64,000 bases of DNA from Bettongia penicillata ogilbyi (GCA_023548195.1 JAJHZJ010000413.1:16527941-16591940); one strand, 5' to 3'. Shown: positions 11,105-23,146, counted from the first letter of the stretch. Notes: generated by a model not told the origin, from the sequence alone. Made by a program: numbers and translations.

Positions 11105-13100
11105 CCTTATGCAATAACAACTCTGTAAAGACAAACAACTTAGAAAGTAATAAAATAAATGATTAATAAAATGATCTTCAATTATTCCAATGGTACAATG
11201 ATGAGACATATATTTCCATATCCTGAAAGGTGATGGACGTATAGTGAACAATAAGGCATACATAGATACACATATATGTTGTATAAACATATACATACAT
11301 TAAATTAGGAAATTAATTTTTCTTTCAGCACAGATATACATAGGAATTGGATTTTTATCTCTTTCTTCATGAGATGGAAGCAGGAGGAAAATAAATTTGT
11401 TTTCTGAAAATTAAAATAGAGAGGTTGACGGGAGCTGCTGCTAGTATGGAATGATGCATGAACTTTCAGAGGAGTTCATTAGATTATTAATTTTGTTGGC
11501 TCTCTTTACTTTGTTACATGAAGCAAAGGTAACCTAAAAATGTTTGTAAAATAAAAACAAATAATATCAACATTTTTAAAAATTAAAATAAGTCATTATA
11601 AGATTGACTTTAACTTAGGTCAAAGTCTTGCTAACCTTCTCTAGTTATGACTATGGGATCACTTGAAGTCAACTATTAAATTTACATAATTTAGGATGGC
11701 ATCAAATATAGTCTAGCTACCATTTTCAATGAATATATCAAAGAACAGTGACACCCATTAAAACTATTTTATAAAGAAGTTTAATCAATACTTAACCAAT
11801 ACAAATCAATATCTATGATACTGAGATTGACAGAGGCAGAACTCACCTCAGCCAACAAACACTTGAGCATCTTCTCAAGTGGAAAGAGAGATTTGGGAAA
11901 ATAGTGAAAATATCAAGTCACAAGAAAAATCTTGCATTGAAGGATGAAAAGTTATAATCACTTTCATTTCATAAAATAGAGAGAAGTAATGGAGGAAAAA
12001 TAAGTTTAGAGAAAGCTTGTCCAAACTACACAATATCTTTTTGAGTGCTTTTGAAGATGAAACTGGAAGAATAGTAAACTGATGAAAAATAAAATAAAAA
12101 AGTGTGTGAAAATTTTATATCATCTCTTTCCTATCAACTGATGGATGTACTACATATTGACTCTAACATCACAGACCTAGATTTGCTGAGAGGAAGAGGA
12201 GAGAGCACTGAAGAACAAATGAAAATAATAGTTGAAGTAAACAAAGAATACACAAAGGAGTTCTATCTATTATTGAGGTTTTCAACACAGTGTTGAGTGC
12301 AATGAGGGATAGATTGACAAACAATGTGGAAGAGAGAAAAATAAAGATAAGGGAGAATTCAGATCTTATCACCAAATAACAAAGGGATGCATCATCATCA
12401 CATACCACACACATACACACACACATATACCCATACACATATGATATATTCACACATGAATACCAGACTTTTACATGGGATTTCTCTTAGCACAGCTTTG
12501 TGATTGCATAATTGAAAAGCATAGGAATAAAATACCCCACTGTTGCTCAAATGTTGTTTAAATTGAAAAAAAAAAGCACAATGAAACCTTGCCTCACTCT
12601 AGATTTGAGGCAGTAACAAATCAAGGAGGACAAAGTGAGGAGATAGAGAATATGTGGAAGAGGAGAACATGGGTTAGAGAAAGAGGAGAAACATGAGCCA
12701 GGTAAAAGAATGTCAAAGGAATACAAATGAGTAAAGACCAAGAATAGTTTACAGAATGCATGTCAATATTCAGGACCCAGAACTCTAGGAGTCAAAGAAG
12801 CAGGAGAGTAGGTGAACTAGGAGGAGGAAGAATAGGAGAATGAGCTATTGTTGTTCTAATTATACTAGGGCTCCTTCCCTTTCAAATATAATCTAATTAT
12901 GTGTTTATGTATTTTATAAAAATAATGTCAGTTATTTCCTGAACCCCTTGCTGCTAGGGCTCTCCCTCTCAAACTAGTTCCTACATTTTATTTAATGATT
13001 ATATAGTTACATTTTTTTGTGTTTATGCTTTTTATATATAAACATTATATAACTTGCTTCCTTCCTTTCTTCCTCCATTCCTTTCTCCCTTTATATTATC
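11105..13100. other. Unassigned AT-rich stretch
   Basis: There is no family call. It includes an irregular (CA)n patch at about 12405-12450 and short open frames (12102-12296, 12169-12453) without recognisable domains. The purine-rich DNA at 12590-12840 resembles L1 spacer DNA in composition only. Confidence 0.3.
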
Positions 13101-13103
13101 ATT

Positions 13104-13334
13104 TAGAGGCTAAATCTACCAACCTCAACTATGTCACTCTTAGACCTGATACCACTATTGATCTGAATAAGAGATTTAACCTGTTCCATTTCTGTCCTGA
13201 ACTGATTTGTTCCTCCTTGAATAGCCTGGTGGTCCCTCACTCTGGTGGATTACCATCTGATGTGGGATTTATAGCTCACACAACTCCTGAACTCAAATGA
13301 TCCACCAGCCTCAATCTTCTTGGGTGGAGGGAAC
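13104..13334 (-). pseudogene. RN7SL pseudogene: 7SL (SRP) RNA processed pseudogene
   Basis: Read on the minus strand, this follows 7SL RNA in order. It starts with the Alu-domain part 'gattgaggctggtggatca' and 'ttgagttcaggagtt'. The S-domain piece 'gagggaccaccaggc' follows at 13224-13238, then 'aagaaggaggaac'-like sequence, 'agaaatggaacagg' (the helix 8 region), and 'gatcaatagtgg', ending near 13104. About 25-30 bases between the Alu and S domains are missing, and many positions are mutated. A functional SRP RNA would be about 300 nt with intact helices, so this is a dead copy. A CA/TA microsatellite abuts its 5' end. Confidence 0.8.
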
Positions 13335-13347
13335 ACATTCATACATG

Positions 13348-13391
<44 letters not shown>

Positions 13392-13480
13392 TTTGTGTGT
13401 ATACATACATATATATGTACATATTTGTGTATATAGGTACATACATACATACATATATATATATACACACGCACACTTAT
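13335..13480. repeat. Compound CA/TA microsatellite
   Basis: Alternating (TA)n, (CA)n and CATA units. Several overlapping open frames on both strands are simple-sequence artefacts. Confidence 0.95.
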
Positions 13481-13481
13481 T

Positions 13482-13580
13482 GTCTCCTCCATTGGATTGT
13501 ACATCTAATGAGTAGGTACTGTTTAATTCTTTACTTGTATGCCCTGTGTCTAGCACAGTATCTAGCACATACCAGGCACT
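13482..13580 (+). mobile_element. L2 3' end fragment
   Basis: It contains 'attggattgtacatctaatgag' type sequence, then 'tgtgtctagcacagtatc' and 'accaggcacttaata', as in the L2 3' end. Confidence 0.6.
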
Positions 13581-13584
13581 TAAT

Positions 13585-13940
13585 AATTTAAATCAAATCA
13601 ACAAGAATTTCTTAAGTCACAATTATGACAGATAACATACTTAGCTCTAGGGCAGAAAAGCATTCCATATCCTTATGGAACTTGAAATCTAATGAGGGAA
13701 GATTCACACAGAGGCATTTGAACATACTAAAACAAAAGCAGCAAAAGAGCCCACTTTGCTTGCCATCACACTAGTGAAAATGCTAGGCATGAGGAGATGG
13801 AGTATTTTGTATAAAGAATAATAAGGATATGAATATTGCTGTATCTTAGAGGGCATGGAAAGAAGTGTGGTATAAAAAGAATGGAAGAGTAGGAAAGGAC
13901 CATATTGTGAAAAGTTTTAAAAGATAAAGTCAATAAATAC
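13585..13940 (-). mobile_element. L2 fragment, opposite orientation
   Basis: The plus strand reads 'cattccatatccttatggaacttg', 'gaatggaagagtaggaaagg' and 'attgtgaaaagttttaaa', matching antisense L2 3' region in order. It sits tail to tail with the plus-strand L2 end at 13482-13580. Confidence 0.5.
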
Positions 13941-14032
13941 TTGTTGATTACTCAATTGTTTTCTATTAAAATATTTTTTAAACAAATACAAGAAAAGAAT
14001 ATAATGGTAGAGGAGTAAGAAAAAAGTTTGCT

Positions 14033-14049
14033 AAAAAATTCTAGAGATA
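14033..14049 (+). repeat. Target-site duplication, left copy
   Basis: AAAAAATTCTAGAGATA, identical to 16768-16784. The bottom strand at the left edge reads TTTTTT/AGC, which fits L1-endonuclease nicking. Confidence 0.9.
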
Positions 14050-16767
14050 AGGGCAAAGGCAAGATGGCAGACTAGGACATACCTGCTCTAGCTCTCCCCC
14101 CAAAGCCCATAAATTACCCGTAAAAATAACTCTAAACAAATTCTGGAGTAGCAGAAGCCACAAAACAACAGATTGAAAGAGATTTCCAGCTTAAGGCAGC
14201 CTGGAAAGCTGACAGGAAAAGTCTATCACACCAGGCTCAGAGCAGAGCACATTTCAGAGTATAGCCCAAACTTGGTGCTATGGGGACAGGACTGAAGCAG
14301 GCTTCAGGCCACAGAATCCTGGATAGCAGCTGCATTTCACATATTCCTCAACCCACAAATGCCAGAGACAGGTTCAAAGGTCAGACAAAAAGCTCTATCA
14401 CCTAGGTGAGAAGTAAGCAGAGTCCTGCCCTAACCCCTGTCCCAGGCAGCTGCAGTGTCTATTTTTGCAGCCCTTGGCCTAAAGACCCTGGAGAAATCAA
14501 GCCATTGATCTGAATCTCAGTCCTGAGTGGTGGATCTGGGGTGAAGAGGAGCACTGGCATGGCAGAGCTGGAGACAGCTGTGGAGAGGGAACCCTACTCA
14601 CAGATTCTGGGCAGAAAAGCTTGTGGTTGTTCCTAGACCAGAGCACAGGCCAGGAGAGGAGCAAAATCCTCTCCCTTGGTTGTCCAATCTTGGAAGAACT
14701 GAGAACTTACAGGTGCCTCTGCTTGACAAAGGACTCAACAGTTAAGTAACTGGCTGGGAAAATGTCACAAAAAGGGGAAAAAATAAGAGTATAGAAGGTT
14801 ACTTTCTTGGTGAGCATGTATTTTCCTCCATTTTTTCTGATGAGGAAGAACAAATCAAGTAAGAGAGGTGGAGGAAAAATTGGGAAGAGAAATGAGAGTA
14901 AGAAAATCATGAACAGTGAGTCAACAGCTTGCTAAAGGAGATTCAAAAAATGCTGAAGAAAATAACACCATTAAGAATAGACTAACCCAGATGGCAAAAG
15001 AGGTCCAAAAAGCCAATGAAGAGAAAAATGTTTTAAAAAGAAGAGTTAGCCACATGGAAAAGGAGGTTAAAAAGCTCACTGATGAAAATCATTCTTTAAA
15101 AACTAGAATAGAGCCAATGGAAACTAATGATTTTATGAGAAACCAAGAAATTACAAAACAAAACTAAAAGAATGTAAAAAAATGGAAGACAATGTGAAAT
15201 ATATCATTGGAAAAAAACTGACCTGGAAAATAGATTCAGGAGAGACAATTTAAAAATTACAGGGCTACCTGAAAGCCATGATGAAAATAAAGAGCCTAGA
15301 TGTCATCTTCCAAGAACTTATCAAGGAAAACTGCCCTGATATTCTAGAACCTGAAGATAAAATAAATATTGAAAGAATCCACTGAAAACCTCCTGAAAGA
15401 GATCCAAAAAGAAAAAAAGAAACGTCCTAGGAATATTTTAGGTAGATTCTAGTTCTCAGGTCAAGAGAGAATACTGCAAGCAGCCAGAAAGAAATAATTT
15501 GAGTATTGTGGGAGTACAATCAGGATAACACAAGATCTAGCAGCTTCTACATTAAGGGATCAAAGGGCTTGGAATATGATATTCCAGAAGTCAAACAAAC
15601 TAAGATTAAAACCAACAATCACCTACCCAGCAAAACTAAGTGTAATACTTCAGGGGAAAAAATGAGCATTCAATGAAATAGAGGACTTTCAAGCATTCTT
15701 GATGAAAAGACCAGAACTGAACAGAAAATCTGACTTTTAAGCACAAGAATCAAGAGAAGCATGAAAAGGTAAACAGGAAAGATAAATCATAAGGGAATTA
15801 CTAAATTTGAACTGTTTATATCCCAACATGGAAAGGTAATATATGTAACTCTTGAAACTTTTCTCAGTATTTGAATAGTTGGAGGGATTATTTACATATA
15901 GACAGAGGCACAGGGTGAGTTGCATAGGAAGGGATGATGTCTAAAAAAATAAAATTAAGGGGTAAGAGAGGAATATATTGAGAGGAGAAAGGGAAAAATG
16001 GAATGGGGCAAATTATCTCTTATAAAAGAGTCAAGAAAAAACTTTTTCAATGGAGGGGAAAAATAGGGAGGTGAGAGGGGAAAAAGTGAAGCTTACCCTC
16101 ATTACATTTGACTTAAGGAGGGAATAACATGCACACTTAATTTGGTATGAAAATCTATCTTACTCTACAAAAAGTTGGGGAGAAGGGGAGAAGTAGGCCG
16201 TGGGAGGAATGATAGAAGGGAGAACAAATGGGATGAGGGAATAATCAGAAGTAAACACTTTTGGGCAGAGACAAGTACAAAAGAGAGAATAGAATAAATG
16301 GGGGACAGGATAGGATGGGGGGAAACATAATTAGTCTATATTCACAACAAGACTCTTGTGGAAGTCTTTTGCATAGCTCCATGTGTATAGCCTATACTGA
16401 ATTGCTTGCCTTCACAGTGAGGCTGTTTGGGGAAAGAAGAAGGGAGAGAAGTTGGAACTCAAAGATTTAGGAATGAATGTTGAGAATTATTTTTGCATAC
16501 AACTGGGAAATAAGAAATATAGGTAATAAGGTATAGAAATCTATCTTGCCCTACAAGAAATGCAAGAAGATGGGGATAAAGGAAGGGAGGGGTGTGATAG
16601 AAAAGTGGGCAGATTGGGAGAAGGGGCAATAAGAATGCATGGTGTCTTGGGGTGGAGGTGGGAGAGATAGAGAGAAAATTTGGAACTCAAATGGAACTCA
16701 AATGTGGAAATGAATGTTGAAAACTAAAAAAAAAATAAATTATAAAATAAAATAAAGGAAAAAAAGA
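14050..16767 (+). mobile_element. Full-length HAL1-like (half-L1) retrotransposon
   Basis: A 2.7-kb non-LTR element flanked by a perfect 17-bp target-site duplication. In order: 5' UTR starting 'gggcaaaggcaagatggc' (14050 to about 14760); ORF1 relic (14762-15740); purine-rich L1 inter-ORF spacer (15741 to about 16325); then an immediate jump to L1-type 3' UTR, with no ORF2, endonuclease or RT. The 3' part has two successive 3'-end modules ('ttggaactcaaag' at 16453 and again at 16680) separated by spacer-like DNA, and an A-rich tail. HAL1s are known mammalian ORF2-less L1 derivatives mobilised by L1 proteins in trans. The copies at 735-1745 and 22400-24947 share the ORF2-less join. Confidence 0.85.
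14762..15740 (+). pseudogene. HAL1/L1 ORF1 pseudogene
   Basis: The protein would be the L1 ORF1 nucleic-acid chaperone. Readable parts are a coiled coil at 14916-15167 (..NEEKNVLKRRVSHMEKEV.. and ..LTDENHSLKTRI..), an RRM-like region further on (..SLDVIFQELIKENCPDIL.. near 15297-15345) and the C-terminal domain up to the stop at 15738. There are frameshifts before 14916 and after 15167 and stop codons near 15382, so it cannot be translated through. The ATG at 14762 is chosen because upstream sequence is 5' UTR. Confidence 0.8.
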
Positions 16768-16784
16768 AAAAAATTCTAGAGATA
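16768..16784 (+). repeat. Target-site duplication, right copy
   Basis: Identical to 14033-14049 and placed directly after the A-rich tail of the HAL1-like element. Confidence 0.9.
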
Positions 16785-16789
16785 TTAAG

Positions 16790-16990
16790 ATCAACTTATC
16801 ATTCCTAGATATAATATCATTGAACAAGTTGCACCAAAGTATAATAACACATATACTGCTTTTGTTGATTATCACAAAGCCTTAAACTCATTTCTGTACT
16901 CATGGATTATTCACAAATAACAAAAGTATGCAATAGATTTTGGTGCAAATTCTACAGAATTTAATATTCACCTAGTAATATGTTTTCTAT
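16790..16990 (+). mobile_element. LINE reverse-transcriptase fragment (R4/Dong- or RTE-like)
   Basis: A frame reading 'FVDYHKALNSFLYSWIIHK' near 16860-16920 looks like RT motif A (F-x-D-Y-x-K-A-x-x-S) followed by a Ser-Trp-Ile-Ile-His stretch, as in Dong/R4-clade LINEs. Stops and frameshifts surround it. The clade is uncertain. Confidence 0.4.
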
Positions 16991-17435
16991 TTAAAATATG
17001 GCACCAGCAGTATGATGCCATGGAAAGCTGATGCAAAATCTCATAATTTTGATGGAGTAACATACAACTGCTTACAGGACTGTAGAACTAAATATAGCTA
17101 CTAAATTAATCAAATCAATTCATCTTACTAATCATTTCTTGTATGTTTCATCGTTACATGGCTTTGTTGAAAAATATATTAAACAACTCCTTCATCTCAT
17201 GTTGATATAGAAATGATATTTATATTCAATAAGCGTAATATAATTCATATATGCAAAGAACACAGAAGGTTTCAAGCTTAACTCCAGTAGTCTTACTAAA
17301 CAAATGGATAGAGTTATAAATGACTTGGTTGCCCCCTGGAAAGGCACACTAATTATAAATATATCAAGAAGAAGAATTTTGGAGAAATATTTTAAGAATT
17401 TTATTCTTCTTAAAATAACGATGAATGGAAAGGAA
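16991..17435. other. No recognised feature
   Basis: AT-rich. It may be the decayed remainder of the LINE fragment just upstream. Confidence 0.3.
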
Positions 17436-17439
17436 ATAT

Positions 17440-17720
17440 GAAAAGCAATCCCTGATGTTCCATGAACAAGACACTATCTCTAGCTCTGTGACCCTGGGCA
17501 AGTCACCTAACCCTATTTGCCTTGGTTCCTCATCTGTAAAATGAGATGGAACAGGAAAAGAAAAATAACTCTTGTATCTTTGCCATGAAAACCCTAAATA
17601 ACCCCAAATGGGGCAACAAAGAGTCAGATATAAATGAAAAGTGACTAAGAATAATAGTGGTAGCAAAGTGGTTGGCACATAGTAGGCACTTAATAAATGC
17701 TTAATAACTGAGGTGCACCA
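17440..17720 (+). repeat. 5'-truncated marsupial SINE plus L2/MIR-type end
   Basis: It contains 'tctgtgaccctgggcaagtc', 'ctcatctgtaaaatgag' and the SINE tail 'atctttgccatgaaaaccc'. It is followed by 'ggcacatagtaggcacttaa', an L2/MIR-type 3' end, at about 17672-17700. The tRNA-like head is missing. Confidence 0.7.
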
Positions 17721-18675
17721 AAAATTACAGAAAGATTGCCCTTAAATAGCCTAGAGACTGTGCAAAATAAATGCAGAAGGAACTGTGAAACATCATTATA
17801 GGTTAGAAAAAAATTAGCACCTACTGTGTCTGGTAATTGCTGAAATTTTCATCTGTGGAACTCAGTTCTGGGGTTCCCACTGTCTTAACTGGGGAGTCCA
17901 CTATATCTAGGCTCGTGGAAGACATGCTTGTTTAATGAATTCAAAGAGACATTTTAGGGCTGAACTGATTTCTATATTCAGACTGAATATAGGGATTAAT
18001 TCCCCAAACCAATATTGTCATAATGATGGTACTTTCTAGGTTCAAAGAACCCTGAAATTGAGGTTCAAATTATCAAAGCAATTAATTCAATAGCAGTAAA
18101 ATTTTTTAAAAAAGCAATTTTACCCAGAGAACTCTCACTGAAAATCAAAACTTGAGTTTTATAGAAAATGTGCATACTTAATTAAATTGTTTTTATATGG
18201 CAAATTTCCATTGGCCTGGGGCATTGTAATGTTATCCGTAAAAATAGTGGGACATTCAGTTCAATACTTCCTGGGTGTTGTAGAATTAATTCTCTCTGTA
18301 GCTTGCTTTTATTTTATTGTAACCCATACTTAGACGGGAATGATGATACTTTAAAATTCACAGGGATTTTTTGGGAGGGGTCTGGTCTGTTAGGAAACAC
18401 ATATTAATTCTATGTAAAAATAAGATACATCAGAATATCTACAATTAAGTTCATTGTCCATGAAAGCAAAACATAAAGGACAAAGAAAAAAAAACATTCT
18501 AGTAATTGATGTTTAAAAATATATTGCATGATTTACCTTAAAGGAAGAATAAAAATGCATTGACGCCCAAACTATAGTACCCCAAATTTATTATTTACTC
18601 TTTGTTACTGGTATTAAGGGAGTCTGTGCCCAATTGTGGCAGAGCGTTCCAAGTTCATATTCATCAGATTAGCCA
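17721..18675. other. No recognised feature
   Basis: AT-rich sequence with no frame or repeat family that I can support. Confidence 0.3.
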
Positions 18676-18679
18676 TATT

Positions 18680-20346
18680 CAGACACATTGAAACTTCACT
18701 TTATCATGGTGTTGACATTTTGGTCATCTTGGCGAAGGAAGCACAACAACCAACCAAACAACAGCATAAAATATTATATTATGTCAATATGCCACCATTT
18801 GTTTAGCCATGTTTCTATCATTTCACATCTACTTCATTTCCAAATCTTTGGTACCACAAAAAGTATTGTTACAAATACATTATTTTATATGAAGTTTTTC
18901 ATTTAATCAAATGACTTCCTTGGAGGTATAAGCAAATATGGGAATTTTTATGTGAAAGGGTATAGGTAATATTATCTCTTTGCATATATAAAATATATTT
19001 TCAAAATGATTGTACTGATTCATAGTTCCACCCACATGCACTATTATGTGTATCCTCCCACAATCCTTCCAATTTGGACCATTTTAATTATTTATCATTT
19101 TTGCTGTGTTGCTGTGTGAAATGAAATGTCAGTTTTTTATTTCTATCATTACTACTGATTAGGAGGATCCATTCATATGGTTGATAATAGTTTAAAATAC
19201 ATCTTTGAGATCTGTTTGTTTATATCCTTTAACTGCTTATTTATTGCAGAAAAGCTTTTATACACATGTGTTTGTGTGTATATATGTATGTTTATGCATG
19301 TGTGTGTATTCTTGCCTCAACGTGTAGCTGCTGATTGCTTAAGATTCTAAGTAAAACGTTTGTCAACAGCAAATATAACGTTTGACCTAGGTGTTATTTA
19401 TTTTTATGCCTTTAATTATTTTTCTTGTCTTATGGCTCTTGCCATATCTAGAAGTATACCTGTGAGTATGTAAAAAGCTAGGTCAAAATGGCTTCTAAGA
19501 AGGGATTATTAAATTTAAAGTATGAGACACACTTGAAAAAAATAGCAAGGGCTATGAATTAGGGCTTGGTTGATTGTTTTGTTGATTGTCTGTACTTAAA
19601 ATGGTGAAGAGAATGCTAATAAAGCAGATTAAACATCCTCTCCAGTTTTGCCAGAGAAGTGGTTGTTAAATATCAACCATCACACCTATTTCATTCCAGT
19701 ATTTCCTGGGCAAAACTTATATTATATGCTCATTGCATATGATTCTTGTTATTGATTTTTTAGCTACACAATGATATTTAAAAGTTGCATAAATGATTAT
19801 ACTTTCTAGCTGTTTTTATTTTTTAGCATAAATGTACAATGTACTACACCAAAGGGTTTTCTTGATTTTTTCTACTGAGATCATTATTTGGTTTGGGGGA
19901 TTTTTGTTTTCAATAGAATTAAGCATATTAATTATTTTCCTAATGTTGAACCATCATTGCATTACTGCTATAAATTCAACAGGAATATTATGCATGACTT
20001 CTTAAATGAATTGTAATTTCATCAGGATTTTATTTAAAATTTTAAATTCGTATTCATTAACAATGTTCTATAGTTCTTTTTTTGTGCTTTAACATTCTTA
20101 TTATTTATTTATATTTGCCTCTAAGAAATCTGATAGAATGCTTTCTTTATCAAGTTCTGAGAATAATTTGTTTAGAATGAGTGCCACTTTAATTATTTCT
20201 TAAATAGCACTGAGAATAACACTGAATTCATCAGGGGCAGGGATTATCCCTGTCCAATGCTATCCCCACACATTTTGGTGTTTTACTGATACTGTGTACT
20301 AGTTTGTTTTCTGAGATTAAACATCTCATGGTTTCCTGAGTTGGAG

Positions 20347-20411
<65 letters not shown>

Positions 20412-21600
20412 TATTTGAAGCATATTTACCTATCTACTTTTACCCTCTATTTCATTGCATAGAGCTCTACATAGGAGGTTTTCATAATTCTTTTTTAAAT
20501 TTCTTCTGATTTGTTGGGATTTCACTTTGTTCACTTGTTAATCTGTTGCTGATTTTCTTCCTTCTTTTAATTAAATTGACTGGGTGTTTAATAATTGTGT
20601 TGACTTTTTAAAATAATTATCTTTTGAGTTTTACCTATTAGTTTTTACTATTAGCTTTACTAACAGTCATTTTTTTTTCCATTTTATTTCTCATCTTATT
20701 TTTCAGTATGTCCTCTTTTCGACTTTTTTTGAGTTTATTTGTTGGCTTTCTAATTTTTGAATGCATATTCAGCCCATTATTCCTTTCCTTTTCTAATTAT
20801 ATATGCATATTGAGAGAGACTTCTTTTTTCTGAGAATTTTAATTATATCTCAAAAATTTAAATTTTTCCATCACTATGATTTAATGTAACAAAGTTATTA
20901 TTATTCTATAATTATTTGTATACATTTATTATTTGAAATTTAATTTTTGTTAATGTTAATTACCATTAACATTTATTGTTTCCTGAACTAATAGCAATTT
21001 TTATTATTAGATATATAGACTGTATTTTACCATTTATTCTTTATAATTATTTGCAATATTTCTGTACCTTAATATGTAGTCAATTTCTGTAAAACTTCCA
21101 TGTAGTGATGATGCATATGTGTTTTCCTTAGCAATCCTTTATAGAGCACCAACAATTTTTTACTTATTACTTAGATATTTTTTTTTCTAATTCTATATTT
21201 GCTTTTCACTTTTTTTTAGTTTTTTCTAAAGTTAAGAGAGGGACACTAAAATCTCTTCGTATTATTTCATCAATGTCTATGTCTTCTTGTAATTCACATG
21301 TTATTTTTTCTTTATGAATTAAGATTCTAAGGCATTTAGAACATGAAATTTAATATTGATGTGGTTTACTGTTATTGATGCCTTTAATCATAATGTAGCT
21401 TCCTTACTTATCTCTATGAATTAGATTTTGTTTTAAATTTCTTCTGATAAACATGATAGCATTACCCATTTTTAAAATTTACCTGAAGAATAGTAAATTT
21501 TTTCTTCTAGCCTTTCAATGGTGTTTCTTGTATCCTTTTTGGGAATTGTTTTATTTTTTGTTGAATATTTGAATTTAATTTGTTATTAATTTATTTGTTT
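18680..21600 (-). mobile_element. Old L1, ORF2 region
   Basis: The plus strand is T-rich and follows antisense L1 ORF2 in order: C-terminal part at 18780-19260 ('ccaaatctttggtaccac', 'catagttccacccacatg'), RT region at about 19735-20340 ('aatgttgaaccatcattgc', 'ggtgttttactgata'), linker around 20500-20900, and endonuclease part at 20900-21550 ('gggacactaaaatctc', 'gctttcaatggtgtttcttg'-like end). No reading frame survives. An (AT)n tract at 20350-20404 and unassigned DNA at about 19460-19700 interrupt it. Confidence 0.6.
20350..20404. repeat. (AT)n microsatellite
   Basis: About 27 uninterrupted AT units inside the old minus-strand L1. Confidence 0.95.
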
Positions 21601-21629
21601 TTGGTTTTCCACAATCATTCCCACAAATC

Positions 21630-22180
21630 TTAAATTTTCTCTCCTTCCTCTCTGAGATGGCATGTGTTTTTATATGAGTTCTTCACATACATTCTTATTA
21701 AACACATTTTCACCGTAGTCATATTGGATAGAAGAATTAAAACGAATGGGAGAATCCATGAGAAAAAACAAAACAAAACATAATACAAGAGAAAATATTC
21801 TGCTTCATTCTACCTTCAAATTCCATAGTTCTTTCTCTGGATGGGGATGGAATTTTGCTTCATAAGTCCTTTGGGAATGTTTTAGGTCTTTGCATTGCTG
21901 TGAAGGGCTAAGGCTATCAGAAACAGGCCTCGCACACTGTGGCTGTTACTGTGTATAATGTTCTCTTGGTTATCCTCATTTTACTCAACATCAGTTCATA
22001 TAAGTCCAGGCTTTTCTGAAGTTCTCCTCTTCATCATTTCTTATAGTACAATAGTATTCCATTACATTCATATGCCACAGCTTGTTCAGCCATATTGTAT
22101 CTCATTTTCTATTGGTTTTGCAAATAAATTACAGAGTTTTGTTTTAACTAATTTGTTACTCTTTCATCTTGCATGATTTT
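21630..22180 (-). mobile_element. L1 3' end (ORF2 C-terminus and 3' UTR)
   Basis: Antisense reading shows 'catagttctttctctggatg' and 'aagtcctttgggaatg' (3' UTR). The ORF2 end follows, with 'tcatttcttatagtacaatag' and 'tattccattacattcatatgcc', matching in order the plus-strand L1 end at 35594-36060. It could belong to the HAL1-like copy next to it or be a separate insertion. Confidence 0.65.
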
Positions 22181-23146
22181 TCAATCCATCTACCCTTAAA
22201 GCTGATTTAACTTAAAGTGACTTAACTTTATATTTTCCTACATTCACCTCTAATATTGGTTTGATTTTTCTTCTGATTTAGGACTGGAGATTAGGGGAGA
22301 AGCATGTTTTCTCATTGATTTTGTTAAATTTACTTTAACAAAACATGATTCCTCTGATTCTTTTCTTCTGGAACCTAACTCTCCCACTTTCCTCTTCTTT
22401 CTCTAACTTTGGAAAAGACAATAATTAATTCCTTTTCTTCCCCCACTTTGTTAAGCAATGTGGTATAGCGCATACAATGCTAGGCATGAATTTGGGAAGA
22501 TTTAACTTCCCAAAGTTATGCAAAATACCTCCATAATAGTCACTTTGTGAAAGATTAACCATATTTCCCTCCATTCTATCCCACCCCGCAATTGTTCTAT
22601 TTTCTCTTTTGATCCTGTCCCTTTTCTAAAATGTTTGTTTCTGACTACCCACTCCCCCATTTTGCCCTCCCTTTTATCATCCCCCTTCTTATCCCCTTCC
22701 CTCCCTACTTTCTTATAGTGTAAGATACCCAACTGAGTGTGTATATTATTCTCCACTTAAGTCAAATATGATGAGAGTAAGGTTCACTAATACCTTTTCA
22801 CCTCCCCACTCTTCCCCTCCATTATGAATACTTTTCTTGCCTCTTTTATGTAAGATAATGTCTCACTTTGTTCTTCTCCCAATATATTCCTCTCTCACTC
22901 CTTAATTTCATTTTTACATATCATCCTTTCATATTCAACTAACCCTGGACTTCCATCTATCTATCGACCTATCTATCGACCTATCTATCTATCTAATCTA
23001 TTTCCTACTACTACCCTAATACTGAGAAAGGTCTCATGAGTTACAAATATCATCTTTCCATGGAGGAATATAAACCATTCAATTTTAATGTCTCTTATTA
23101 TTTCTCTTTCCTGTTTACCTTTTCATATTTTTCTTGATTCTTGTAT

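Noticed and set aside
13270..13330. Alu-like sequence, which would suggest a primate
   Set aside because: The similarity continues into the 7SL S domain, which Alu lacks; the neighbouring SINEs are marsupial type. It is better explained as a 7SL pseudogene.
22955..22997. CRISPR-like regular spacing of 'ctatctatc' and 'gac' units
   Set aside because: Simple tetranucleotide repeat in eukaryotic DNA; no spacers of regular length.
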